Shown: positions 1-12,627 of the stretch, piece by piece
Position numbering within the stretch: position 1 is the stretch's first letter
Layout: every line of letters starts with the position of its first letter
Position numbers and translations under genes: made by a program
The notes under the pieces: model-generated
Database searches by the model: none
What the model was told of the DNA's origin: nothing
Seen by the model: the letters and a program-made list of their open reading frames with translations, nothing else
DNA from: Adiantum capillus-veneris
Taxonomy: Eukaryota; Streptophyta; Polypodiopsida; Polypodiales; Pteridaceae
Direction of reading: 5' to 3'
Assembly (NCBI GenBank): GCA_014529385.2
Contig: CM043959.1
Span: 57,390,753-57,454,752, forward strand
Length of the DNA stretch: 64,000 nucleotides

Positions 1-558
1 AAACAAGTCTAAAAGTGAGCAAAATTGAGAAAAGTCAATAATGAGATTATTCACTTTTGAGCCCTAGAGACAAGATTTTGGACTTCTAAGCTTGTATAGT
101 GTTAGAACAACGTAATACAAGGCCACTGGTCAAGTTTGGATTCCATCGGGTATAAATTAGTACATGTTAACTCATTTTCTAGGTTGCAGATTAATCCTTT
201 ATTTCTTTGCAAGGGTAGAATTTGGAAGTCTCATCTGCTGACTCACTTAGCTCAGATTGAAGTGATATATATAAACCAATCACAATAGTTAGCAAAAATT
301 GTACAGTCTTTGTGAGAAAATTGCTAACTTGGTTAAAACTGGCACAGGAACTAGGTTGCAGGGAAAGAATTGAGAGCTTGATAGGAGTTGCATTCAAGTC
401 AAGTGGGAAAAACAGATAACAAGTCAATCCGACGGTAAGTACTCTATCCAGGGCTTAACAAGTCTATATGAACCTTAGATCTGGTTATATACTAGCAAAT
501 CAAGGCATATTTGGAGAGACCGCTAGTAGAGTATCCACCAAAGAGAGTGTGAATCAAG
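1..558. other. Non-coding stretch upstream of a gag remnant
   Basis: I see no convincing coding region, RNA gene or repeat here. By position it is probably the untranslated leader or the LTR edge of the retroelement remnant that follows. No LTR partner, primer site or polypurine tract could be identified, so this is inference from context only. Confidence 0.3.
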
Positions 559-3500
559 GTGATCACTTGGGCACTATCTTTGAAGAAGTCTAAGACACTT
601 ATTCGGACTCAACATCTAAAATGTCTTCTTATTCGAATCAGTCAGGAACCGGAACGACAGTGCGATATAAGCACATACTCAACTTTTATAAGACTAATGT
701 CCATGGAGCTCATGTTTATCTGGATCCTAATGAGGAGTATGCCATTCACATTGATGACCATGACATAGAGTTTGAAGAGGAAATCAGGGCAAACAAACAA
801 GGAAAAATCTATATGGATAAAAAAGAGACTTAGTATGTAAAAGTGAAAAATCATGATGTGATAGACAAATGGGGGTTGGAAGGGAATACAATAATTCCGG
901 ATATGTCAGGAAAAGAAGGTCCACCAACTTTGGAATTCAAGGGATACAATCAAGTTGATCTAAAACCTTTGAAATGGCTTAGCACTGATAATCCTAGGAT
1001 CGGAGTCTATTGTTGGGAGGATAGGAATGTTAAGGATCTTTTATGGACCTTCATTCCAAATCAGGGCAGTTAACACCCATGAAGATCATCTATATCTTCA
1101 AGATCAAAGACAAGGGTTCAACATATCTACCAACTTACCTATTTAGGGATTATTATAACAATAACTTTGTTATGATGAGTCCTAAGGAAGTGGAACAGAC
1201 CAGATACCAAGGGTACTCCATAAGAGATTGGATATTGCGACAAGGACCTGATCCTATTCCAAGAGAAGAACTCTGCAAGAGATCTTTTGGGAGCAATGTT
1301 AAAAACCCAAATTTACCTCATCATAAAGAAAACCAAGTGACTTTAAAGTTAGTCCAGGGCTACATGAGTCACTATTTCCAACATATTGGTTTGAAGGACT
1401 TGAGACAGGACCCACTGCCAGAAGAGTTGGAGCTGAGCCAAGAGCTGAGCCAAATAGACGTTTTAGACCAGCTGATTTTTAAAAATGGGTCAAAAAATAC
1501 AGTTGATCTAGGGATCCATATGACGAATTAGCTAGCTTCAAGCAAGTGCTAAGAGCAAAAAGCGTATTTGATTTTCACACTCAATTTGAGGGATTTGGAA
1601 TGACTTTAGAAGGAAAAGCTTTGACATGGTTCCAAAACATTCCACCAAGGTCAATCATGGATTAAAATACATTAGCTCAGGTATTTGTAGCTGCATGTTC
1701 CAACACAAGTATCAAACATAATATGATAGCTCAAATCTATAGCTTCAACAGAAACAAGGTGAGTTTGTTAGGGATTGTGCAACCAGGATGAAACAATACA
1801 TTGCAATATATCTAGAATTAGAAATACTAGCAGAAGAAAGATTAGTGTCATTGTTTCTAGAAGGATTTCGCAGCAAAGAACTTCATGCTATACTGTATAG
1901 CAAGACACATATGACCCTAGAAGAGTGTGTATCAGATGCTATTGAGCTGGAAGACAATTGTGATATTTCAATGAAGAAAATTTCCCTAAGAATGCTCAGA
2001 GTGAGAAAACAGCATCCACAAAACCAACACAAGTGGGAACAACTGCTGCAACACCACTTACTTCCATAGAAGACATGCTAAAAGGATGAATAATATGCAA
2101 AAATCACCTATTAGAGGACCAGGGAAAGGGATACATGAATAGGGACAACCGATTGGGCTGCAAAAATGGTGTGCCATTGAGGGTAAATGGACCAACCATG
2201 AGACCAATCAGTGCTATTACCGCAACCAAAGTACGATGGCAATGATCAATACGTGCCCATGAGACGCGAAAAGAACAACCCATGTACATATATCAGCCTA
2301 ATATGACCCCATCACAAAGACCACCGATGGGTATGGAAAGACCACAACCAGTGTTGGGTCAACAACCTCCATATCCAAGACATAATGCAGTGCTTGTAAA
2401 GTACATGCATTCAGAAGGAGACATAGATGAACAAGCACTAGTGCCTGTTACACCTTATGTTGAGCCTAACCCATCTACAATAATGATAGAAGGGGAGTGG
2501 TATAATTCACATCCACCTTCAATGAAAGAACCTATGATTTATGCTACACCAGAGCTTACATCGATGTACTATGTAGCTAATCAAGGTGTTAGATATCCAA
2601 TGGTAACATGATGAAGCCAAGGATTAGAAACTACCATAATTGTGGTGGAGATGATCATTGGAAAAATGAATGCCCTGAATCTGATAAGAACATTAAGCCA
2701 GTTGAAGCTTTTTGTACACAATGCTACAAGAAGGGTGGAAACTTCCCGAAAGACTGTCCAAAAAAATTGTAAAACAAAGGAAAGGTGTAGTGAATGTAGT
2801 CCAAGTGATACCTAGTAGCTCTTTGGAAAGTGAACATATTGTTCCAATCAAGGTGATCACTCAAGCCTAGGCTAAAAAAAAGAAACATAATTCCTCTGAT
2901 GAATCGGAGAATACTAAAAATTCCTCTCAAAAGACTAAGAAAAGAAGAAGTCAAAGGTATGAGATGAGAAAACAAAAACAAACAGACAAAATTGAGGTAA
3001 AAGCCAAGAAACTATTCTAGGAAAAAATAAAAGAAACTGGGAGTGAAATCCAGGAAAGCACAATGAACTGTGGAGGATCGATTTTGGTAGACAATATTTT
3101 TGAGCCAATCAATGCAGCCTTGGAAGCTTTCCAAGTGGGACTTGAAGAAGGCCAAAACATGGAAATCAAATGAAAAAACTATCCTTCTCCAAATATGGAA
3201 ACAACTAAGCTTGAAGCTTATCAAAACTTGGTAAGAATTACTCAAGAAATGCTGGAAAAACAAAAACCCAAGCTTGAGAGTATAGCAGAACCTGAGGAGC
3301 TTGTGGTAGAAACCAATAAAGAGAAATCCAAAGTGGTGGTAGAACCCCACCTTGAAACAAAAGGGCCAAAACTCATGGTGACTAGTGTGAAGATGCTTTA
3401 GATGGAATTCTATTCATGGAGGAAGACTCGTCAAGACATTTATGGAAAAAAGTAGGAGAGATTAATGATGGGAGCATAACTTTGAAACTAACTCCTATAG

Positions 3501-4212
3501 AGGAAGTTTGGTTAGACAATTCACCTCTTGATATGGACAATGATATACAATCCTTGTATGGAAATTGCGGTTCTGAAGCATCAGGAATGTCTAAACCAAT
3601 GAGTCTAAAAACACTACCCTCTTACTTAGGAAACAATGAAGATGAGTCCATAGTGTGTAAAAAAACTCAGGTAAAAAGAGCAGAACAGACTCTCGAGGTG
3701 GAGAACATCCATTCAATCATGTCAACACCCATTCAATGTACTCTTACCTTGGGATAACTGTTAAAAATTAGACCATATTTATGGAATGATTTACAAAAAA
3801 CTCTAGAGAAGTTGGGTGTATAACAGGGCTAATCGCAAAAAAATTGGAGAAATTGAAACATGAATGTGGCCAATAGACAAACTCGAATGAAACTACAATT
3901 GGTTGATGGACACATTGAAAACCCTTAGGACTGCTTTAAAAAGTGATAGTTAGTTCTTGTGGCATTGATTATCAACATACTTTTGCGATAGTGGAATTTG
4001 TAAAGAAACTTAATTATGAAATTGTCTTGGGAAGGCCATTCATGCGGCAAGTGCTGCTCATTCAAGATTGGGAAAACAATAACCTGTATTTGAAGCAAGT
4101 GGGATCAATCACAAGGGTTATTCTGAAAGATCATACTTATAAAGATGTCATGAAAACACCCATTCAAGAATTTGACTCAATCTCTTCAGCTGAATCAAAG
4201 CTTCCGTCTTGA
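559..4212 (+). pseudogene. Decayed LTR-retroelement gag and protease region
   Basis: A broken reading frame on the plus strand, readable only by passing several stops and frame changes. At about 1560-1790 a gag-like stretch reads FEGFGMTLEGKALTWFQNIP, the Trp-Phe signature of plant retrotransposon gag (PF03732 type), and continues as a helical gag segment to 2069. At 2611-2770 come two degenerate CCHC zinc knuckles: the first has lost its first Cys (YHNCGGDDHWKNEC) and the second its His. A Lys/Glu-rich linker (2900-3750) leads to 3943-4100, where YEIVLGRPFM matches the C-terminal ILGRPF block of retropepsins. No reverse transcriptase follows. A second, equally broken relative lies at 60830-62990. 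The lineage is Ty3-like or unassigned; it is certainly non-functional. Confidence 0.65.
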
Positions 4213-5108
4213 TTAAACAAAGACACACCTATTTGGATGTGTGGAGCCTCAGAAAACACGAGTTTAAAATGATAAGAATGTATCTTAGAAAGGGATTGCA
4301 CAGATGAAGCATATGTACCTGAACTCTTTTTGGAGCATTTTTTTGAGCCGTTGAGTGAACTCAAATCTTGGCAACAATGGATGTGTGTGTGAATATGTCT
4401 ATGCCTACTCAATTCTGCAATGAGGATGGTTATGACATAGTTTCCATACAAATGATCTCAACCATTCACATTGAAGATGAAGTTTAGGAACCCAAGGACT
4501 TACCAAAATCTCAACAAGTCTTTTCAGGTGTCTATTATGATGCTACTGATGAGTATGAAGAACATTCAACCACATCTGATGATTCTAGGTCAGGAAAAGA
4601 ACATGTTAGAGCCCAACTACTCCTAAAAGGAGGGGAGATTTTTTTTTTGACTTTCCAAACCAAAAACTAAGAAGACAGAAATGGTATAGAAGAAAAAGAG
4701 ACAAAAAAACTTGAAATATAAACCTATGCCACCAATTTATAGCAGAACATAGTTTCTGATGCAGATAGATGCACATGATTGTGTCAAAGATAAAATCACG
4801 GGGTAGATATCCTTCAGACAACAAACAAGGAACATAAAAAACATCAAGGAAAATGAAAAATGAAACTCAATCAAAACCTAAACACCAGAATGATAAATCA
4901 TCCATGCACGAGTTGAACAAAAAAAGAAATATCACGAGCTGAAGAAAACTCTAAAGGAGATTTATACCACTGAAATGGAAACAACCAAGGAAGAGAGTAA
5001 AGATGTAATGAGTGTTCCATCCTATTACAAGAAATATACCTCTCCAAGAACAAAAGATCATAGTCAACAACTTGTAAGGGAGTTAAGAAAACAGGGTGAG
5101 TCATAGAA
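4213..5108. other. Intergenic debris between two retroelement remnants
   Basis: A+T-rich, Lys-codon-rich sequence that may be the decayed continuation of the preceding element. Only short open stretches are present and none shows a recognisable motif. The next feature is in the opposite orientation, so the junction between two unrelated remnants lies near 5110. Confidence 0.3.
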
Positions 5109-7002
5109 GTCCTCCTTGTCCAAATAGCTTTGGACAGGGAGCCTCAATAATTCCTAATTAAGGGAGTGACTGAGGCTTCTTGCCCCTTGAAAGCACCATC
5201 AGCGGGTAGGACATCTCCCATATCATAGGCTTGGATGCCTAGCTTGGTGGCCAACTCTATGGATATGAAATTGTGAGTAGAACCAGGGTCAAAGAAATGA
5301 AAGCATCATGTTCTCTTACCTTTCCCCAAGCATGACATAGAGGAGATCCTTTGTGGTGAGCATCCTCTTCTTGGATTTTGACCAAGGTAGCTCTAGGAGA
5401 CTCATTTTGTGTATTTTTGTGGGTACAAGCACCATAGGCATGCCGTTGCTCCCCGCACTTGAAACAACGGTTATCTTTACGATAACGCTCAAGCTCTTCA
5501 GGAGAGAGTTTATTTTTGCCTATATAAACTCTCTTCTCCTTAGCTTTGTTGTTGTTGGCATTGCCTTTAGGAGACTTTCGGACAATGTCCTTCCCCTTAG
5601 GCTTGTTATTACGATCCTTGTTCTCCATGGGCTTAAGATTTCTCTTAGCCCCTTGTTGGAAATTGATTTGTGAAGCCACCATGGTATGGTGTATGACCAC
5701 AGATATGGTGTGTGGCCTTTGGGAGTTGACATATTCCTCCATATCTTTAGTTAGACCCGCACAAATTTTTTGTTTTTGCTCTCAAAAATCCATCTTTTTG
5801 AACACAATGGCTTTGAGATGTAAATCCCAAAACTTGTCTACATATTTGTGGATAGATTCATAGGGAGAGAGCTTCAAGCTTTCCATTCTGTGAGTACTTT
5901 GTCTTTGGCATCGGTAGCCAAAACCTCCTTCATGATGGAAGCTCTTAAAGCTTTCCATGTTCATGGAGCTTCACTGTTTGCCCATAGGCTAGATCAACAT
6001 TTCCTGGTGGACAGCTACATGGCTTAGAAGACTCTTGTGAAGCCCTCATCTCCAAAGGCCGCATCGAAGTGTTGGATGAAGGCCAAAACTTTGTCCGTAG
6101 CACCAAAGGTGCCATCGTAGGGAAGGAAAGAGATGTTCTTTCCTCCCTCTTTGAACCTTTTGAGCTTGGAAGACCTCTTCCACGGGGCTAAGGATTTCCT
6201 ATGGCATCTTTTTTGTGGTGGTTTGAAAGCTACACCATCACTTTCTTCAAAAGCGGAAGAATTTGAGGAGGATGGAGAAGAGGGTGACCTCTTTCTTGCC
6301 ATTTTCTTCCCTTGTTCCTTCTTGTTTGCACCATCACTTTCATCATAAGAGGTAGAGGATGAAGAAGATGGAGAAGAGGGTGACCTGTTTCTCACCTTTT
6401 TCTTCTCTTGTTTTTTATCGTCCCTCTTTGAACTATGGTGTGGAGAAGTGTGCAAGGGTCTTCTCCATTTAGGGGGTGTTGGAGAGTGTTTTGCCCGCCA
6501 TCTTCATTGAGCCATCTCCACCGAGGTGGCAGGAGACTCACTTCTTTCTCATTCTTTGATGAGGACTCTACCATTAAAACTTGAGTTCTCCTTTGGGAAG
6601 GAGATGCATCGTCAAGTAGTAGATTTTTGAGCCCTTCGTACAGATCCTCTTCTTATTCCCTTATCGGAGAGAGGCCTCTTTTGGAAGTCTCACAAGGAGG
6701 CTTCCTAGGTACTCTCTCTTCTTGGTGGGGAGTTTGGAGAATCCCAAGAGTACGTAGTGGTTGTTGCACTTCCCTTTGGAGGGATGGATTTCCCATGGCT
6801 TGTTGAAGCCTAGTAACAAGGTAATTAACAAGCATAGGGGCATCATTAGTAGCTTGTTCATTAGCAAAATCAAAGCATAGGGGCATCATTAGTAGCTTGT
6901 TCATTAGAAAAATCAAAGCATAGGGGCATCATTGGTAGCTTGTTCATTAGAAAAATCAAAGCTATCAACATTAATTTCACTCTCTCTACTATTGTCAGCC
7001 AT
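5109..7002 (-). pseudogene. Ty3-type gag-protease fragment, 5' part of an element
   Basis: Read on the minus strand from an ATG at 7002 (MADNSRESE...). An N-terminal region is followed by a Ser/Lys-rich linker with an internally duplicated SPSSPSSS-type block (6250-6440), then the gag core (FIQHFDAAFGDEGF, about 6030-6060; LKLSPYESIHKYVDKFWDLH, about 5815-5880). A complete CCHC knuckle, CFKCGEQRHAYGAC, lies at 5425-5466. The protease active-site block, read as DPGS, is at 5279-5290, followed by about 55 further residues, and the frame ends near 5110. Integrase and reverse transcriptase are absent, so this is a 5' fragment. Several frame changes exist, one caused by a 43-bp triplication (6832-6959). 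The gag wording closely resembles Ty3 gag proteins I associate with ferns; that comparison is from memory. Confidence 0.75.
6832..6959 (-). repeat. 43-bp unit repeated three times in gag
   Basis: Three tandem copies begin at 6832, 6875 and 6918, so the period is 43 bp. Each encodes FDF-x-NEQATNDAPM on the minus strand. Because 43 is not a multiple of three, every extra copy shifts the reading frame. Copies differ at one or two bases. Confidence 0.9.
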
Positions 7003-7094
7003 TCTAACAACTTTTAGGTGTACTTTGGAACTTCAAGACCGAGTTGCTACTCCTCTTAACCCCTTTAGAAAAGCACTCAAGCTTCTGTACCCGT

Positions 7095-7107
7095 GGCTCA
7101 AATATCA
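7095..7107 (-). promoter_or_regulatory. Degenerate primer-binding site of the Ty3-type fragment
   Basis: On the minus strand this reads TGATATTTGAGCC, close to the initiator-Met tRNA primer site TGGTATCAGAGC of plant retrotransposons. It lies about 95 bases upstream of the gag ATG at 7002, as expected. Sequence to its right (from about 7108) should therefore be the 5' LTR of that element. Confidence 0.5.
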
Positions 7108-7644
7108 TTAATTGCAAGGAATAGAAGAGAGGGTCTTTCACCACATCAAAACAGTACCGGCTCCTGTCAAGCTTCTAATAGCTCAATAGTGGTTAAGCCA
7201 TAGGCAAGCCCCGTAGGACTCCACTATTAAGATCATAGCTCTTGGCGGTGATGCCCCGTTATCTGTACAAAGTAGGCGCACTGCAAGGCTTAAAAAACCC
7301 TATTCTACTTACTCAATTGCAATTAATAACTAACTTGTGTGTAGTGAAAAATAACATAGACATAGTGAGAATTTCATTAAGACTAGATTCCTAATGAGCA
7401 TAGCAAGAGTGCTTGGATGGAGAGAGCAACAAAAGCATAACACCTAGTTAGAGAGGCATGAACAATACTCAAAAAGAGAGAGAAATAAAGCTTTTGACAA
7501 CAGTTGAGGACCGGATTTACATGGAACTGGTCCCCCCTCCAAAAGGCTTTGTATTATAGGTTTCCCCCATCAAGAGAGACATTTTACAATACAATACTTT
7601 GTGTTTGTTCAATAACTTTCTCGTGAAATGAAGATTGAAGCTTC
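7108..7644. other. Presumed LTR sequence of the Ty3-type element, left of the nested copia
   Basis: No coding capacity. By its place beyond the primer-like site it should be LTR sequence of the minus-strand Ty3-type fragment, continuing at 12623 beyond the inserted copia element. The second LTR is not in the window, so the boundaries cannot be proven. Bases 7640-7644 (GCTTC) are the left copy of the copia target duplication. Confidence 0.4.
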
Positions 7645-7871
7645 TGTTGGAATTAGGGTTGCAAGGAAACACACATAGCTTGGAGAAGACAAAGGAAGCT
7701 CAAGGCACAGAATAGAGAGTGTGTTAGTTAGTGTGCAATGGAAATATAGATAGCCCTAGAGTGATGGGCATATATACAATGCACGGGGGAAAAAACCTCC
7801 TAAAGTGGGAAAAAATGCCCTGGTGGTCGTAGTGTGTTCACACACATCACTACCACATGTATATGGTAACA
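7645..7871 (-). repeat. 3' LTR of the old copia element
   Basis: 227 bp; on the minus strand it starts TGTTACCATATAC and ends CCTAATTCCAACA, keeping the TG...CA ends. It pairs with 12396-12622. Confidence 0.92.
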
Positions 7872-7946
7872 AATCCCCCCTGGAGTGATGCGGTGAACGA
7901 GAGATGTCACATGAGTAAAGGGAAGTGCCATGCCCTGAGGACATGA

Positions 7947-10900
7947 TCAATCCACAAAGGGGAGTAAGCCCAAAGATTTTGGGAAAGCTTCGAGCTTCTC
8001 ATGAGACAATGCCTTTGTGAAAAGATCTGCAAGGTTGTCCTGTCCAACACCCAAATCAGTTCATAAGGAGTCTGAGCCATACACACTCAACCGTAGCTGT
8101 GAATGTTGTCCTGTACTCAGCCTCACAACTCAAAATGGCACATTAGGTTGCTTCTTGCTCAACCATGATATACAAGAATTGCTAAGAATGAAACAAAAAC
8201 ATGATATACAAGAAATTCTAAGCATGAAACCACTTGTGGACACTCGCATCTCAAAACAACCAGCCCAATCTGAGTCTGAAAAAGCATGTAAGTATGGCGG
8301 CAATGATCCCTCCTTGGTATAAAACAAGCCAAGATGTAAAGTGCCACTAAGGTAGCAAAAGATCCTCTTGACAGACTGCCAATGCTTAGACCCTGGGCTA
8401 TGCATAAATCTGTTGACCTGTGAGATTGCAAACTGAATATCCGGCCTCATGTTGCATACATAAATGAGGCATCCAACAATAGTTTGGTAAACAGTGACAT
8501 CAGCAAGATCGCTAGCATCATGTAGACTCAACTTGAAACATGTTTCCATAGGAGTGGCAATAGGTTTGCAATCCTCAAGTACAAACTTACATAGCAATGT
8601 CTCTATTGTAACTTTTCTGACACAAGGCAATACCACCATCACACTGCTTAAACTGTATACCCAAGTAATGATGCAACATTCCCAAATCTTTCATCTTGAA
8701 AGTAGCATTCAAATCAACATTGAATTCAAAAATATGTCTCTCATTTGGTCCAGTGATCAGAAAATAATCTACATAAAGAACCACAATGAGAAGTGCATCA
8801 CCCTCACGCTTTACATACAATGTGCTTTCTGTTGGACTGTTACGAAAGCCTTGTTTAACCAAATGAGTGTCAGCTTTCTCATACCAAGCACTAGGAGATT
8901 GCTTCAACCCATACAAAGCCTTCTTACATTTGCACACTTTGTCCTCTTGTCCTTTCTTGAAAAAACCACGAGGCTCCGTTACATAAACTTCCTCAAATAT
9001 GTCCCATTTAAGAAAGCAGTAACAATATTTGATTGATGTACATCCCAACCAAAATGAGCTGCCAATGCACATAGAAAATGCACATTAGTCATATGACAAG
9101 TGGGAGCAAAAGTCTCTTCATAATCTATGCCTTTTTGCTGTGCATAACCCTTTGCAACAAGTCGAGCATTATGGCGATCGATCTCACCATCCGGCTTGCG
9201 TTTCAACTTGTAAAACCACTTTGTACCAATGGCCTTTTTGCCAGGAGGCAAACCACACAAATTCCATGTGTCATTTTCTATAAGTGCATCATATTTTGAT
9301 TGCATGGTAGCCATCCAATTTTTTGAATTTTGTGCTTCATCAAAATATAGAGGTTCCTCAACATCATGTAAGCTAGACACAACCAAAGCATAACAATCTG
9401 ATACATAAGATGCATGGCGAGAGCCTGAACGAGTACGACTAGACAAAGGTGCATCCAATTTGCTGTCACACAATGTATGCACCAGCCATTTTGGCATACC
9501 TCTAGCCTACTCATTTTCATCCCTTTCCTCATCAAGTACATCATGCTAATCTGTAACATTTTTAGAAACCCCCATAGGATATACATCTGCCTCATTGGAA
9601 TTTACATTTGTATTTCCACCACTGAAAAGAGGAAACAAAGTGTCATAAATGTCCTATGAGCTTACATTACTGTCTCTAATACATGACAACAAGGACTAAA
9701 CAGAATCTTCCACAAACACTACATCGCCTGAAATCAGAATACACTTTGTTTGCGGATGATACAACCTGTAACCTTTGCTTTCAACACTATAACAAAAAAA
9801 TAATAATTTGACAGCCTTATAATCCAATTTTCTGCGTTGTGTTTGTGGCACCAAAGCATATGCCAAACAACCAAAAGCACGCATGTGCTCAATAGAAGGC
9901 TTTCTATCATGCCATGCTTCATATGGAGTAATAGACTCTAAAGCTTTCGTAGGACACCTGTTTAGTACATAAGTGGGACACATGATGGCCTCAAGCCAAA
10001 AAGAATGCGGCAAAGCTTGAGTTTTGACCATACATCGTGCCATTTCTGTAAGTGACCTCTTTTTCCTCTCAGCAACACCATTTTGCTGAGGTGTATAAGG
10101 CACTGTATATTGGTGTTTTATCCCACGACTAGCCAAAAATGCATTGAATTCATGAGACATATACTCTCCCTCTCTATCGGAACGGAGGGTGCCCATAGTA
10201 CATTTCGAGACATTTTCAGCCATAGCCATAAATTGTTTGAAGCACATAAAAACTTCGGACTTTGCTTTAAGCGAAAATACCCATGCATGCTTGGAGTAAT
10301 CATCAATGAAAGTCACGAAGTAAAGGTAATTGCCCAAGGATGGATTTTGCATAGGCCCACAAACATCACTATGCACAAGTTGCAACTTGCATGTGGCCCT
10401 AATTTAACCATCCTTTGGAAAATTTGAATGTTGTGTCTTACCCAAAATACAACCTTCACAAATATGTTTGACAGGTGCTTCAAGAGGCAGCAAAGACGCA
10501 ACCATTTTTTGTAAACGCAACAAACTGGCAAAATTCAGATGATCAAAACATGCATGCCAAAGTTTTGCATCTGAGATAGCCCTTGAATTTGCAACCGCAT
10601 TTGCAAAATTTTGTCCACACTTGTCATACAAAGTGAGCTTATACAACCCACGACACAAAAGCCCAGATGCAACAATTTCATCACCAAAACTGAGATCATG
10701 GACTGTACATCTGTCATCCACAAATTTGACTACAAGTCCAAGTCTAGCAAGTGCAGATACACACACAAGATTTTTCTTGATCCTAGGTACATAAAGTGCA
10801 TCAACAAGTGTGAAAGAACTACCATTTGCAGTAGTAAGCACAATCTTTCCAACTCCCTGAACTGGATAAGAGGCATTGTTGGCACAAGTGGCTGAATTCC

Positions 10901-12057
10901 CATGAGGGACAGACTCGAGAAGGATGAACAATTCACGATGCGAGGTAATGTGCTTTGTAGCACCACTGTCAAAATACCACACATGTGAATCTGCAGCAAC
11001 TGACATGCATGCATCATGGACAGCAAGATTGTAAGTGCACTCTGCACTAAAAGCCCATTCTACATCAACATTAGCTTCATAGTCTCCTTTCACAGAGGAC
11101 TCAACAATGGCTGCATTTGTAGTGGAACCACCCTCTTTCTTCTTAGCCTCTTTGGCCTTCAACTTAGGAAACTACTTGATCAAGTGATTGTTAGCTTTAC
11201 AATAATGGCAACGCATCTTCTTTTTTCCCTTATCACCAGAATTTCTAGACAAAGTGCTGCCAGCAGAAGCATTGGGAACAAAATTTTCGCCACTCGCAGC
11301 AGAACCATAAGAAGTGGTTACATTGTTGTTACCGCCCTTTCTTTGAGAAGCAATAAAAGCCTGTTCAACTGCACGCTGTCTAGTCCTATTTTTTCTGGAA
11401 AGTGACTCTTGCAATAGCAATGTGCATAATGCATCAAAATTGACAACTTCAGGATTTCCTTGGGTCATAAGTCTCCAAGTACTAGCGAAAGTCTGGTAAG
11501 AATCTGGTAAGGTATCAAGGACAGTCTGCACAAGGGAATTGTTTGAAATGAATTCACCTGCAAAAAGTAGTTTCTTATTGCTATCCTTGACACCAGCAAG
11601 GAAAGTGTCCATATCATCTTCCTCATGCATAATCTTTGACTCCAGCTCTTTACGCAACAAAGCAATTTTAGCCTCATTGTGACTTGCATAAAGACCAGCC
11701 AAAATATCCCAAGCTTGTTTTGTAAATTTTGTTGAATAAATGTGAGGAACAATGGTCTGCTTCACAAACAATGCAATCAATGCATGAGCCTACGCATCCT
11801 TTATATCCCAACGAGATTGTTCAGTTGTAGGCAAAACAACTGTAATAGCAGCAATCCTTGCAGCAAGACCTGTCACATCCTCAACATTGCCTACATCCTC
11901 AGAACCAAGACGTATATCAATGTCCTGCACAATATTCCAGACGCCCTTTTGACACAAGAACATGTTGCATCATGTACGCCCACATAGGGTAATTGTCCCC
12001 ATCCAATCTGTCCTCAGCAACAAACATCTTGAACACATCTGTGTTGTTGTCAGCCAT
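7947..12057 (-). pseudogene. Broken copia Gag-Pol
   Basis: Domains appear in copia order on the minus strand. Gag starts at 12057 (MADNNTDVF). The zinc knuckle reads CHYCKANNHLIK then a stop near 11171, so its last Cys is lost. The protease motif DSGA is at 10959-10970. The HHCC/pre-integrase block (LWHACFDHLN) and the integrase core follow, with HSDVCGP, RSDREGEY and NGVAERKK supplying D, D and E (9700-10490). Reverse transcriptase lies at 8130-9497. Its catalytic YVDD box reads YVDY (8764-8775), a missense change in the second Asp. RNase H is cut short: after SWLSKKQ the frame passes directly to NLADLFTKAL and ends with a stop at 7947, so much of the RNase H core is missing. Several stops and frame shifts separate the domains. 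It cannot encode a working polyprotein. Confidence 0.92.
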
Positions 12058-12395
12058 TGTAAATGCTGCACCTGATGTGAAAACTGCCTGAAAAGAGGAG
12101 AAACAAAGCGGGTACAACACGTGCTATATAGCACAAACCGTAGAAGACTGTAAGGCTCATGTTATGCAAAAAACGGCACTGACAAAAAATTTGCACAAAA
12201 TGACAGAATAGCATGTGCAGTACAGCCTGTAGTGGAAACGGAGGCCGAAATGAGCCCAAATAAAAAATCAGCAGATGTGTGATGGAGCTGTGAACGCTAA
12301 CCAAAGCTCACTAAAATTGGGAAAAATGAGCAGGCATGTGCTGGAGCTGTTGTGGCCACTAAGCCCGAGAGGACGTCACCTACTCAAATACCAAT

Positions 12396-12622
12396 TGTTG
12401 GAATTAGGGTTGCAAGGAAACGCACACAGCTTGGAGAAGATGAAGGAAGCTCAAGGCACACAATAGAGAGTGTGTTACTTAGTGTGCAATAGAAAGATAG
12501 ATAGCCCTAGAGTAATGGGCGTATATACAATGCACGGGGGAAAAAAACTCCTACAGAAGGAAAAAATGCCCCGGTGGTCCTAGTGTGTTCACACGCATCA
12601 CTACCACATGCATATGGTAATA
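12396..12622 (-). repeat. 5' LTR of the old copia element
   Basis: 227 bp, homologous to 7645-7871. The terminal CA at 12621-12622 (plus strand) has become TA. The primer-binding site follows on the minus strand at about 12380-12395. Confidence 0.92.
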
Positions 12623-12627
12623 GCTTC

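Larger units (their letters stand above)
7645..12622 (-). mobile_element. Complete but decayed Ty1/copia retrotransposon (4978 bp)
   Basis: Bounded by two 227-bp LTRs (7645-7871 and 12396-12622) and by a perfect 5-bp target duplication GCTTC (7640-7644, 12623-12627). Transcription would run on the minus strand. The primer site next to the right LTR reads TTGGTATTTGAGTAGG (about 12380-12395), and a purine tract AGGGGGGATT abuts the left LTR (7872-7883). By hand count the LTRs differ at about 19 positions (about 8%), so the insertion is old. It sits in what appears to be LTR sequence of a Ty3-type element, a nested insertion. Confidence 0.93.

Noticed and set aside
8017-9036. Plus-strand open frames across the copia pol regions (also 45396-48899)
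   Set aside because: Antisense shadows of the minus-strand copia polyproteins; the sense frames carry all the domain motifs.
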